Shown here: positions 17,874 through 25,813 of the stretch, piece after piece
Layout of the letters: every line of letters begins with the position of its first letter
Position numbering within the stretch: the first letter of the stretch is position 1
Origin: Roseovarius aestuarii
Lineage (GTDB): Bacteria; Pseudomonadota; Alphaproteobacteria; Rhodobacterales; Rhodobacteraceae
NCBI GenBank assembly: GCA_027214255.1
Contig: JAPWHL010000005.1
Span: 1-64,000 of the forward strand
Reading direction: 5' to 3'
DNA length: 64,000 bases
Program-made: the position numbers and the translations under genes
Notes under the pieces: model-generated
Databases searched by the model: none
What the model saw: the letters and a program-made list of their open reading frames with translations, nothing else
Told to the model about the DNA's origin: nothing

Positions 17874-19010
17874 ACCATGATGCGCCCAGATACAGAACGT
17901 GCTTTGGCAGAGGAAATACGGGCCGCCGATGGGCCATTGCATATTGTAGGCGGGGGGACGCGCGGGTTTAACGTGCCGGGTGTGAAGCTGTTTACCGGGG
18001 GGCTGAGCGGGATTGAGCTGTATGAACCGGGCGCGATGACATTGGTGGTGCAGGCCGGCACGCCCTTGGCCGAGGTAGAGGCCGTCCTGAGTGCAGAGGG
18101 GCAGCGACTGGCGTTTGAGCCGATGGATCATCGGGGGATGCTGGGGACCGATGGTGCGCCGACGATTGGCGGGGTTGTGGCCGCGAATGTTTCGGGGCCG
18201 CGCCGCATACAGGTGGGCGCATGCCGTGATTTTCTGTTGGGGATTCGGTTTGTCGATGGGCAAGGGCGCGTTGTGAAGAACGGTGGCCGGGTGATGAAAA
18301 ACGTCACGGGCTATGATCTGGTCAAGTTGATGGCGGGCAGTTTCGGTACGTTGGGGGTGATGACGGAGCTGTCGTTGAAAGTGATGCCACAGGCCCGTTC
18401 GATGGGCACATTGATCGGCGAAGGGCTTGGCGACGTTCGAGCGGTGCAGGCGTTAAGCGCGGCATTGGGCGCGCCTTATGACGTGTCTGGCGCGGCGCAT
18501 GTGCAGGGCGGGCAGACATTGATCCGTCTGGAGGGGTTCGAGGCGTCGGTTGCCTATCGCGCGAAGGCGTTGCAGGCGCTTTTGGCTCCGTTCGGGGTGT
18601 GGACCCTGAACATGGAGGGCGCTGATCTGTGGCGCGACATCCGCGATGTTACTGCATTGACGGGGCCGGGCGATATTTGGCGCGTGTCGGTCAAGCCGTC
18701 TGATGGGCCGGGCCTTGTTGCTGCTGTGCCGGGGGGGCGTGCGGTTTATGATTGGGGTGGAGGTCTTGTCTGGTTATGTGTCCCCGAGGGGAGCGATCTG
18801 CGCGCGGTGTTGGGATCCCTCTGCGGTCATGCCACCTTAATCCGCGCCGATGCGGCGACCAAGGCCCGATTGGGCGTGTTCCACCCGCAACCTGAGCCTT
18901 TGGCCCGGATCGAGGCAGGATTGCGGGCGCAGTTTGATCCGCGTGGCCTGTTCAATCCCGGCCTGATGGCGGGGTCAAGGGGTTGCGGATCGATGGAAAT
19001 GGCAGGTTGA
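17871..19010 (+). CDS. glcE: Glycolate oxidase subunit GlcE
   Basis: A 379-residue FAD-binding subunit of glycolate oxidase. The PCMH-type FAD domain covers about residues 1-180, with MDHRGMLGTDGAPTIGGVVAANVSGPRR and the RVMKNVTGYDLVKLMAGSFGTLGVMTE block that is highly typical of GlcE. The C-terminal part is shorter and more variable than in GlcD. The gene starts within a dispersed element. ATGs at 17871, 17877 and 17880 are all possible, and no strong ribosome binding site separates them. It sits 66 bases after glcD and one base before glcF, so translation with glcF is probably coupled. Confidence 0.92.
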   Translation: MTMMRPDTERALAEEIRAADGPLHIVGGGTRGFNVPGVKLFTGGLSGIELYEPGAMTLVVQAGTPLAEVEAVLSAEGQRLAFEPMDHRGMLGTDGAPTIGGVVAANVSGPRRIQVGACRDFLLGIRFVDGQGRVVKNGGRVMKNVTGYDLVKLMAGSFGTLGVMTELSLKVMPQARSMGTLIGEGLGDVRAVQALSAALGAPYDVSGAAHVQGGQTLIRLEGFEASVAYRAKALQALLAPFGVWTLNMEGADLWRDIRDVTALTGPGDIWRVSVKPSDGPGLVAAVPGGRAVYDWGGGLVWLCVPEGSDLRAVLGSLCGHATLIRADAATKARLGVFHPQPEPLARIEAGLRAQFDPRGLFNPGLMAGSRGCGSMEMAG

Positions 19011-19011
19011 T

Positions 19012-20343
19012 ATGCAGACGAATTTCGCCCCAGAGCAATTGAAAGATCCCGGCACTGCGCGGGCCAATGACATCCTGCGCACCTGTGTCCATTGCGGGTT
19101 TTGCACCGCAACCTGCCCGACCTATCAGGTTTTGGGGGATGAGTTGGACAGTCCGCGCGGGCGGATATATCTGATCAAGGACATGCTGGAAAACGCCCGT
19201 GTTCCGGATGCCAAGACCGTGGGCCATATCGATAAATGTCTAAGTTGTCTGGCTTGCATGACCACCTGCCCGTCGGGCGTGCATTACATGCATCTGGTGG
19301 ATTATGCGCGAGATTACATCGAAGCCAACTACAAAAGACCTTTAAGTGATCGGGCCTTGCGTTGGATGCTTGCGCGGATATTGCCCTATCCGATGCGGTT
19401 TCGCGTTGCGCTGTTGGGGGCCAAGCTGGCGCGGCCTTTTGCACGGTTGATGCCTGATCCAAGGTTGCGTGCGATGTTGGAGATGGCTCCGAAACACGTG
19501 CCCCCTGTCAGCCGCAACGACGATCCGCAAAGTTTTGCGGCCAAGGGCATGCGGCGCAAGCGCGTGGCGCTGATGACGGGCTGTGCGCAAAAGGCGCTGA
19601 ACACCGATATCAACGATGCCACGATCCGCCTTTTGACACGTCTGGGATGCGACGTGGTGGTGGCGCGTGGTGCGGGGTGTTGCGGGGCGTTGACGCATCA
19701 CATGGGCAAGACGGGCGACAGCCATGCAGCGGCTGCGAAAAACATCCGCGCGTGGAGCGCTGAAATGGACGGAGCGGGATTGGACGCGATCGTGATCAAC
19801 ACCTCGGGCTGCGGCACGACGGTAAAGGACTACGGGCATATGTTTCAGGGCGATGCCTTGGCGGCGCAGGCAGCGCGCGTGTCGGGCATTGCTATGGATA
19901 TTTCCGAGGTGTTGATGCAGTTGGAAATGCCCGAGGGCGCTGACAAAGGCTTGGTCGTAGCTTATCACGCGGCTTGTTCGCTCCAGCATGGTCAGCAGAT
20001 CAAGACCTTTCCGAAGGATTTGCTGCGCCGCGCGGGGTTCACGATTGTGGAACCGGCCGATGCGCATCTGTGCTGCGGGTCTGCTGGAACCTACAACCTG
20101 ATGCAGCCCGAAATTTCCAAGGAATTGAAGGCGCGCAAGGTCCAGACGCTTGAGGCGAAGAAACCTGATGTGATCGCGGCGGGCAATATCGGGTGTATGA
20201 TGCAGATTGGTGGCGGCACGAATGTGCCGATCGTTCACACGGTCGAGTTGCTGGATTGGGCGACAGGTGGACCGATGCCACCTGCCTTGAGCGGCGGCGC
20301 GCCCATGCAAAACACCGTGCCGGATTTGCGTTCAGCGATTTAG
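19012..20343 (+). CDS. glcF: Glycolate oxidase iron-sulfur subunit GlcF
   Basis: A 443-residue protein that carries electrons from the GlcDE flavins towards quinone. Two [4Fe-4S] motifs are visible: CVHCGFCTATCP near residue 27 and CLSCLACMTTCPSG near 78. Two cysteine-rich CCG domains follow, with GAGCCGALTHHMG near residue 222 and HLCCGSAGTYNLMQP near 352. This is the standard GlcF layout. It begins one base after glcE. The C-terminus ends shortly after the TVELLDWATGG segment. No terminator with a T tract is obvious downstream. Confidence 0.94.
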   Translation: MQTNFAPEQLKDPGTARANDILRTCVHCGFCTATCPTYQVLGDELDSPRGRIYLIKDMLENARVPDAKTVGHIDKCLSCLACMTTCPSGVHYMHLVDYARDYIEANYKRPLSDRALRWMLARILPYPMRFRVALLGAKLARPFARLMPDPRLRAMLEMAPKHVPPVSRNDDPQSFAAKGMRRKRVALMTGCAQKALNTDINDATIRLLTRLGCDVVVARGAGCCGALTHHMGKTGDSHAAAAKNIRAWSAEMDGAGLDAIVINTSGCGTTVKDYGHMFQGDALAAQAARVSGIAMDISEVLMQLEMPEGADKGLVVAYHAACSLQHGQQIKTFPKDLLRRAGFTIVEPADAHLCCGSAGTYNLMQPEISKELKARKVQTLEAKKPDVIAAGNIGCMMQIGGGTNVPIVHTVELLDWATGGPMPPALSGGAPMQNTVPDLRSAI

Positions 20344-20499
20344 GCCAGTGGCCCGGTATCAAGCGCGGGGCCTATGGCCTTGAGCGCGCTGGAACGTGGC
20401 AAGAGTTTGAACCGATTGCCCATCTGTACGGCGCTGGCCCAACTTTCGCCCCAAATCGGGGCTACGGAAAGACCAACACCAGCAAAATCGGAGACATCT

Positions 20500-21306
20500 A
20501 TGCTGCGTTCCCTCATTGCGGCCCTTGTTCTTACCCTTGTGGCCCTGCCGACGGCGGCGCAGGAAACGGGCCTCAAACGGCTGGATACTGGTGATGATGG
20601 GCGCGGCTGGGAAGCCGTGGGGCGGCTGGAACTGGCCGGGCGTGGGTTTTGTACCGGGGCATTGATCGCCCCTGATCTGGTGCTGACGGCGGCGCATTGT
20701 CTGTTTGACAAGGACACTGGCGCGCGCATGAACCATGAAAAGATTGAATTTCTGGCTGGTTGGCGCAATGGCCGGGCCTCGGCCTATCGCTGGGTGCGTC
20801 GGGCGGTGGTGCATCCCAGCTATGAATTCGGCGGTGACGTGGCCGCTGACCGGGTGCGCAATGATGTCGCCCTGCTAGAGTTGCGCCACCCGATCCGTAA
20901 CGCCCGTGTCACCCCGTTCAAAACTGACAAGCGCCCGCGCAAAGGTCAGAAAATCGCGATCGTAAGCTATGCGCGGGATCGTTCGGATGCGCCGTCTTTG
21001 CAGGAGGTCTGCAAGGTGATGTCCCAGCAAGAGGGGGTTCTGGTTATGTCGTGCGACGTTGATTTTGGCAGCTCTGGCGCACCGATATTCACATGGGAGG
21101 ATGGCGCGCCGCGGATTGTTTCCGTGGTGTCGGCTATGGCCAATGTCGATGGCCAGAAAGTTTCGCTGGGGACGCAACTGGAAGTGCCGCTGTCGGTTTT
21201 AAAGGCCGAACTGGCGGCAGGAAAAGGCGGGCGGATGGACACAGGGCCAACCATCGCCGGGGTCAGCGACGCGCGCCAGACCGGCGCTAAATTCGCCAAA
21301 CCATAG
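20500..21306 (+). CDS. Secreted trypsin-like serine protease, first of a tandem pair
   Basis: A 268-residue chymotrypsin-fold (S1/V8-like) protease with a signal peptide (MLRSLIAALVLTLVALPTAAQ). The catalytic triad is intact by motif: His in LTAAHC near residue 66, Asp in VRNDVALLEL near 124, and Ser in FGSSGAP near 190. The mature protein ends in TGAKFAKP, a tail shared with the next gene (TGAKFSKP). The ATG at 20500 is preceded by a CGGAGA site; the frame is open further upstream but that part lacks signal features. It lies eight bases before its paralogue. Substrates are unknown; a periplasmic or extracellular role is inferred. Confidence 0.85.
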   Translation: MLRSLIAALVLTLVALPTAAQETGLKRLDTGDDGRGWEAVGRLELAGRGFCTGALIAPDLVLTAAHCLFDKDTGARMNHEKIEFLAGWRNGRASAYRWVRRAVVHPSYEFGGDVAADRVRNDVALLELRHPIRNARVTPFKTDKRPRKGQKIAIVSYARDRSDAPSLQEVCKVMSQQEGVLVMSCDVDFGSSGAPIFTWEDGAPRIVSVVSAMANVDGQKVSLGTQLEVPLSVLKAELAAGKGGRMDTGPTIAGVSDARQTGAKFAKP

Positions 21307-21313
21307 GAGTGAA

Positions 21314-22135
21314 ATGATGATCGGTTTTACATGCAAAGGCCTGATCGCCACAGTCGGAGCCGTGTTTCTAAGCGCGGGGATCGTCACCGCAGGGAGTAGC
21401 CTGATCCGATTGACGGATCGCGAAGACCTGTTTGGATGGGAGGCCGTGGGCCGGATCGACATTGGCACAGGCAGCTATTGTACCGGATCGCTGATTGCCC
21501 CCGATCTGGTGCTGACCGCTGCACATTGCGTTTATGACCGGAGTGGCGTGCAGGTGGGGGCTGACAAAGTGACATTCAGCGCGGGGTTGCGCGATGGGCA
21601 ATTTATCAGTCAGGCCGGGGTCGCGCAGATCGCGGCGCATTCTGGCTATCTCCCGGGTAGCTTGTCGGCAGAGTCGATTCGCCATGATGTGGCGCTTTTG
21701 AAACTGTCCGAAACCATACCCGCCGCCGTGGCCAGCCCGTTTGTCTTGGCCGGAAGCGGGCAAACAGGGATGCGGGTTAGCGTGGTGTCTTATGGGCGCG
21801 GGCGCGATATGGCCCTGTCATGGCAGCGCGACTGCGGCGTGACCGGTGCGGGGCGCGGATTGATGTCATTTGATTGTGACGTGACCTTTGGAAGTTCTGG
21901 TGCTCCGGTGTTCAGCCGGGCGCATGGCGCGCGCGCGCGCATCGTGTCGCTGATTTCCAGTGGCAGGCTCACGGGCGAAGACCGGGTTGCCTATGGCATG
22001 GATTTGCCGGGCGTCGTGCAGAGCCTGAAGCAGGATCTGCGCAGCGCCAGCATCGTTCAGGCAGTGGCCAGCCCGCGCCGTGTGCAGGTGGGGCAGGGTG
22101 GCAATGCCACCGGGGCAAAATTCTCCAAACCATAA
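21314..22135 (+). CDS. Secreted trypsin-like serine protease, second of a tandem pair
   Basis: A 273-residue paralogue of the preceding protease, clearly a tandem duplication. A signal peptide covers about residues 1-26 (ending SAGIVTAG). The catalytic motifs LTAAHC, IRHDVALLKL and FGSSGAP are all present. Both proteins share GWEAVGR(L/I) at the start of the mature domain and the C-terminal TGAKF(A/S)KP tail. An AGGAG site lies in front of the paired ATGs at 21314 and 21317. The two sequences have diverged strongly outside the catalytic blocks, so the duplication is not recent. Its 3' end is 148 bases from the hsp20 start. Confidence 0.85.
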   Translation: MMIGFTCKGLIATVGAVFLSAGIVTAGSSLIRLTDREDLFGWEAVGRIDIGTGSYCTGSLIAPDLVLTAAHCVYDRSGVQVGADKVTFSAGLRDGQFISQAGVAQIAAHSGYLPGSLSAESIRHDVALLKLSETIPAAVASPFVLAGSGQTGMRVSVVSYGRGRDMALSWQRDCGVTGAGRGLMSFDCDVTFGSSGAPVFSRAHGARARIVSLISSGRLTGEDRVAYGMDLPGVVQSLKQDLRSASIVQAVASPRRVQVGQGGNATGAKFSKP

Positions 22136-22161
22136 AGCGTGTTTCCAGCGTTTGCAGGGGT

Positions 22162-22190
22162 CTTGACGGCGCGGGTATGGGTTCCCACAT
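22162..22190 (+). promoter_or_regulatory. Candidate RpoH (heat-shock) promoter of hsp20
   Basis: CTTGAC at 22162-22167 and CCCACAT at 22184-22190 are separated by 16 bases. This fits the alphaproteobacterial sigma-32 pattern (CTTG in the -35 box, a C-rich -10 box). The gene driven, a small heat-shock protein, supports the call. The predicted transcript would begin near 22197. Confidence 0.55.
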
Positions 22191-22200
22191 GATGGCTGCC

Positions 22201-22283
22201 GGATGCCAAAAGGGTTCGGCATAGATGCCTGTCCCATACGGGAAGGCGTGACCATAATGGTATCGCTCAATGGAGGATAACCC
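22201..22283 (+). promoter_or_regulatory. ROSE-like RNA thermometer in the hsp20 leader
   Basis: The leader can fold into three consecutive hairpins. The first pairs ATGCC (22203) with GGCAT (22218). The second is a 10-pair stem made of ATGCCT (22225) plus TCCC with GGGA plus AGGCGT (22249). The third, at 22259-22282, pairs TATCGCTC against the ribosome binding site in TATCGCTCAATGGAGGATA. This last arm carries the U-C-G-C-U versus GGAGGA pairing with a G-G mismatch that defines ROSE thermosensors of rhizobial small heat-shock genes. It would hide GGAGG at low temperature and melt on heating. The fold was drawn by eye. Confidence 0.7.
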
Positions 22284-22754
22284 ATGCGAAACTTTGATCT
22301 GGCCCCTTTGTATCGGGCCACAGTCGGCTTTGACCAGATTGCGGATATGATGGACCGCGTTCTGACAAGTGATGTCGCTCAGCCGACCTATCCACCTTAC
22401 AATATTGAAAAAACCGCCGATGACGCCTATCGCATCTCGATTGCCGTTGCAGGATTCGCCGAAAGCGATCTGTCCGTCGAGGTCCGCGACGGGGCGCTGA
22501 TCGTTTCCGCGCGCAAACCCGAAGGCGACGCGGAGCGCACCTATCTGCATCGCGGTATTGCCACCCGTGCATTTGAACGCCGGTTCGCGCTGGCTGACCA
22601 TGTGCGTGTCACCGGCGCCAGCCATGCGGACGGTATGCTGAATATTGATCTGGCACGCGAAGTGCCCGAGGCACTGAAACCGCGCCGCATTGCCATCGAA
22701 AGCAAGGTTGTCGAACAAGACAAGGATGTGGTGGACGCCAAAGCGGTGAACTGA
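22284..22754 (+). CDS. Hsp20/IbpA-type small heat-shock protein
   Basis: A 156-residue alpha-crystallin-family holdase that binds unfolding proteins in the cytoplasm. It begins in the class A style (MRNFDLAPLYRATVGFDQI). The alpha-crystallin domain follows at about residues 33-130 with YPPYNIEKTADDAYRISIAVAGF and the edge-strand motif DGMLNIDL near 115. A short C-terminal tail carries PRRIAIE in place of a typical I-x-I motif. Translation is probably controlled by the ROSE-like leader and transcription by the RpoH-type promoter. An intrinsic terminator follows 24 bases after the stop, so it is a single-gene unit. Confidence 0.93.
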   Translation: MRNFDLAPLYRATVGFDQIADMMDRVLTSDVAQPTYPPYNIEKTADDAYRISIAVAGFAESDLSVEVRDGALIVSARKPEGDAERTYLHRGIATRAFERRFALADHVRVTGASHADGMLNIDLAREVPEALKPRRIAIESKVVEQDKDVVDAKAVN

Positions 22755-22777
22755 CCTGACCGACACTGACGCCATTG

Positions 22778-22804
22778 AGGCCCGGCATTTGCCGGGCCTT
22801 TTTT
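22778..22804 (+). terminator. Intrinsic terminator of hsp20
   Basis: A perfect stem AGGCCCGGCA / TGCCGGGCCT with a short TT-rich loop is followed by a T run. It lies 24 bases after the hsp20 stop. Confidence 0.92.
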
Positions 22805-22862
22805 ATGCGCAGTTGTCCGACGCCGGAATCGCGGGCGGATGCGTGGGTGGCGCGGATGCATT

Positions 22863-22886
22863 AGGTATTTTCGGAAAGATGAAAGA
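22863..22886 (+). repeat. Dispersed intergenic element, copy 3
   Basis: AGGTATTTTCGGAAAGATGA followed by AAG. It lies between the hsp20 terminator and the gabD terminator. It is closest to the copy at 56129, both having GAAAGATGAAAG in place of the GCCAGAAGATG ending of copies 1, 2 and 4. Confidence 0.5.
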
Positions 22887-22965
22887 GGGGCGCTGTTACG
22901 TGGTGTTCGCGATGGCTGACCACTTGGGGCTGCGACGGGCAAGCGCGTGCAGCGCTCAGACGTGT

Positions 22966-22997
22966 AAAGGCGCGCCGGATGAGAACGGCGCGCCTTT
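22966..22997 (-). terminator. Intrinsic terminator of gabD
   Basis: A perfect 12-pair stem, AAAGGCGCGCCG / CGGCGCGCCTTT, with an 8-base loop and a short T run on the minus strand. It begins nine bases after the gabD stop. Confidence 0.85.
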
Positions 22998-23005
22998 GGG
23001 GTCGA

Positions 23006-24475
23006 TCAGACGGACATGCAGATGTATTTCATTTCCATGAAGTCATCCATGCCGTGATGGCTGCCCTCGCGGCCCAGGCCGGATTGCTTGACGCCGCCGA
23101 ACGGAGCGACTTCGGTCGAGATGATGCCCGTGTTCACGCCGACGATGCCGTATTCCAGCGCTTCGGCCACTTTGTAGACGCGGCTGAGGTCCTTGGCGTA
23201 GAAATAGCTGGCCAGGCCAAAGATAGTGTCATTGGCCATGGCGATCACGTCATCTTCGTTTTCGAATTTGAACAGCGGGGCCAGCGGACCAAAGGTTTCG
23301 TCCTGTGCCACCATCATATCCTGAGTCACGTTGGTCAGGATGGTGGGGGGGAGGAAGTGGCCTTCGCCAGCCATTGGATCGCCGCCGCCGACGACAACCT
23401 TGGCGCCTTTGGAAGTGGCGTCGGCCACGTGTTCTTGGACTTTGACGATGGCATCCGAATTGATCAGCGGGCCCAGATGGACACCGTCCTCCATTCCGTC
23501 ACCGATTTTCAGGTTGTTCACGGCAGTGGTCAGTTTCTCGGCAAAGGAGTCATAGACACCGGCCTGTACATAAATCCGGTTGGCGCAAACGCATGTTTGG
23601 CCGTTGTTGCGGAATTTGCACATGATCGCGCCTTCGACAGCGGCGTCCAGATCGGCGTCGTCGAACACGATGAAAGGCGCATTGCCGCCCAGTTCCATCG
23701 AGCATTTCATGACCTGATCGGCGGCCTGTTTCAGCAAGATGCGCCCCACTTCGGTGCTGCCGGTGAAGGTCAGTTTACGCACGGCCGGGTTTTCACAGAA
23801 CTCTTTGCCGATGGCCGAGGATTTCGACGAGGTCACAATGTTGAACACGCCTTTGGGGATGCCCGCGCGTTCGGCCAAGACACCCATTACGGTTGCGCTG
23901 AGGGGGGTTTCCTTGGCGGGGCGTCCGACGAAAGCACAGCCGGCAGCCAGAGCGGGGGCGGCCTTGCGCGTGATCATTGCATTGGGAAAATTCCAAGGCG
24001 TGATCGAGGCGGCGACACCGATGGGTTGTTTGATCACGGTGATGCGTTTGTCGCGCTGGTGGCCGGGGATCGTTTCGCCGTAAACGCGTTTGGCCTCTTC
24101 GGCAAAGAATTCGATGAAGGATGCGCCATAGGCGATTTCGCCCTTGGCTTCGGCCAGTGGCTTGCCTTGTTCGGCGGTCAGGATCATGCCCAGATCGTCC
24201 TGATTTTCCATCATCAGATCGAACCATTTGCGCAGCACAATCGAGCGCTCTTTGCCGGTCCATTTGGCCCATTCTTTTTGCGCGGCTTCGGCTGCCTTGA
24301 TGGCATCGGCCACTTGGTCGCGGCTGAGGTCCGCCACCTGTGCAATCACGTCACCGCGCGCAGGGTTGGTGACGTCAAAAGTGCCTTCGCCATCTACCCA
24401 TGCGCCGTTCACATAGGATTGCTCGGCCAGCAGGCTGGGGTCTTTCAGCATAGATTTCAGGTCAGTCTTGCTCAT
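23006..24475 (-). CDS. gabD: NAD(P)-dependent succinate-semialdehyde dehydrogenase
   Basis: A 489-residue aldehyde dehydrogenase of the succinate-semialdehyde/glutarate-semialdehyde group. It oxidises succinate semialdehyde, from 4-aminobutyrate, to succinate. The N-terminal region shows the GabD-type SYVNGAWV and FDVTNPARGDVIAQV. Cofactor-binding PWNFPNAMITRK lies near residue 155. The catalytic Glu is in MELGGNAPF near 255 and the catalytic Cys in NNGQTCVCANR near 289. The C-terminal PFGGVKQSGLGREGS is typical of GabD. I chose the ATG at 24475 because it follows GAGGAGATG; the open frame extends 42 bases further. No gabT is nearby. The close relative glutarate-semialdehyde dehydrogenase cannot be excluded from sequence alone. 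Confidence 0.88.
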   Translation of the reverse strand: MSKTDLKSMLKDPSLLAEQSYVNGAWVDGEGTFDVTNPARGDVIAQVADLSRDQVADAIKAAEAAQKEWAKWTGKERSIVLRKWFDLMMENQDDLGMILTAEQGKPLAEAKGEIAYGASFIEFFAEEAKRVYGETIPGHQRDKRITVIKQPIGVAASITPWNFPNAMITRKAAPALAAGCAFVGRPAKETPLSATVMGVLAERAGIPKGVFNIVTSSKSSAIGKEFCENPAVRKLTFTGSTEVGRILLKQAADQVMKCSMELGGNAPFIVFDDADLDAAVEGAIMCKFRNNGQTCVCANRIYVQAGVYDSFAEKLTTAVNNLKIGDGMEDGVHLGPLINSDAIVKVQEHVADATSKGAKVVVGGGDPMAGEGHFLPPTILTNVTQDMMVAQDETFGPLAPLFKFENEDDVIAMANDTIFGLASYFYAKDLSRVYKVAEALEYGIVGVNTGIISTEVAPFGGVKQSGLGREGSHHGMDDFMEMKYICMSV

Positions 24476-24652
24476 GGTGCATCTCCTCATAGAATTTGGT
24501 TGGCACAGCCAAAGCACTGATGCCCGTGGTTGTCCAGCTTGCGGGCGTATACCTTAGGGGCTGCATGCGGGGAAGTGGGGGTATGTATTTTGCTCGAGTT
24601 TGGTTGAAAGTCCCGGTTGTCGCGCTGGATTAGGGCGATCGGCATGCTGATG

Positions 24653-25645
24653 TCAGGTGCCGAAGCGGTCCTTCCACGTGGGCAGTAAATCCCCCGGAAC
24701 GGGGCGGGCCAGATAGACCGCCCGCGCAATGGCGCGCGCCAGACAGCAGGCGGCGGCATGCCCCAGCGCCATCGCGTCTGGTGTCGGATCGCCCAACGGT
24801 TTGGCACCGGTCGAGGCGGCAAAGACCAGATCACCGTCCAGCGGCGTGTGCGATGGCACCAAAGCGCGCGCCATGCCGTCATGCGCGGCGGTGGCCATAC
24901 GGGTGCAGCCCGCCTTGTCCAGCGCGGCATCGGTGGCGACAATTGCAATGGTGGTGTTGGTGCCGGGGGACAGTTTACTGCGGGGTAGGTGCACATCGCC
25001 AAAATCCCGCGCAACGCCGCGCGCGCCGAACTCATCGCCGATCTCAAACGGGGCGGCCCAGAACTGACCCGCGTCGACTGTCGCCGAACCCACCGGGTTC
25101 ACCGCCACCAGCGCACCCACCACATACCCGGAGGGCAAAACCTGCGAGGCTGATCCAAGCCCGCCTTTCAAGGTCGCGGTGGTGGCCCCGGTGCCGGCCC
25201 CGACGCTTCCCAGATCGAATTGCGGGGCGGCGGCAGCATAGGCGGCGGCCCCAAGCGCGCCGTAGGGGTTGGTCTGCCAAGCCTTGTCCCCGCCGTTGGC
25301 CAGATCGAAAATGATCGCGGCGGGCACGATCGGGACATGAATACCACCCAGCAAGAAACCACGCCCGGCGGCGCGCAGTCCGTCGACCACGCCAGACGCG
25401 GCGTCCAGACCAAAGGCGGATCCCCCCGACAGCACCAGCGCGTCCACCCCCTGCACCGCCTTGTCCGGGTCCAGCAGGGCCGTATCGCGCGTGCCGGGCG
25501 CGCCGCCCATGATATGTACCCCGGCAACCAAGGGCGTGTCGGCGGTCAGGACGCTGACCCCGGTTTTGATCCGCGCGTCCTGTGCGTTGCCCACGCGCAG
25601 GCCTGCCACATCGGTTATCAAGTTCATGGGGCCGGTGGTGCTCAT
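24653..25645 (-). CDS. P1-family (S58/NylC-like) Ntn-type peptidase or amidase
   Basis: A 330-residue P1-family protein. These enzymes cleave themselves to expose an N-terminal Ser or Thr and hydrolyse N-terminal residues or unusual amides. The predicted self-cleavage site is in GTNTTIAIVATDA, between Asn230 and Thr231 of this start. That arrangement matches nylon-oligomer hydrolase NylC rather than the DmpA serine site. Other family blocks are VLSGGSAFGLDAASGVVDGL near residue 71 and GAGTGATTATLKGGLGSAS near 149. I chose the ATG at 25645, just before the VAGLRVGNA block; an upstream ATG at 25762 adds a tail rich in Arg and Phe. It is divergent from the creatinase gene. The natural substrate is unknown. 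Confidence 0.85.
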   Translation of the reverse strand: MSTTGPMNLITDVAGLRVGNAQDARIKTGVSVLTADTPLVAGVHIMGGAPGTRDTALLDPDKAVQGVDALVLSGGSAFGLDAASGVVDGLRAAGRGFLLGGIHVPIVPAAIIFDLANGGDKAWQTNPYGALGAAAYAAAAPQFDLGSVGAGTGATTATLKGGLGSASQVLPSGYVVGALVAVNPVGSATVDAGQFWAAPFEIGDEFGARGVARDFGDVHLPRSKLSPGTNTTIAIVATDAALDKAGCTRMATAAHDGMARALVPSHTPLDGDLVFAASTGAKPLGDPTPDAMALGHAAACCLARAIARAVYLARPVPGDLLPTWKDRFGT

Positions 25646-25813
25646 TCTGGTCGCCTTTGTTTTGTGGGTGTCGCGAAACATCTTGCCAGATCGCGCAGGA
25701 TCAGCAAAGAAGCATTCAGGCCGGAGCGGTGGCGCCGCTCGCCCGAACCGGGCCAAGGCCATTTATTCTCACAGTCCTGAACGCCGGGACCTTTCTTTGT
25801 AAGGAGGGTCGAA

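Noticed and set aside
15528-22135. Genomic island signature around the protease pair and glc genes
   Set aside because: Composition and codon use look like the rest of the window, and no mobility genes or flanking repeats are present.
22979-24520. A 513-codon plus-strand frame opposite gabD
   Set aside because: It is the antisense of a well-supported aldehyde dehydrogenase. Long antisense frames arise from GC-biased third positions; the translation is rich in His, Gly and Phe with no domain.
24583-24612. Possible further dispersed-element copy near GGTATGTATTTTGCTCGAG
   Set aside because: The core is interrupted and the AGATG ending is missing.
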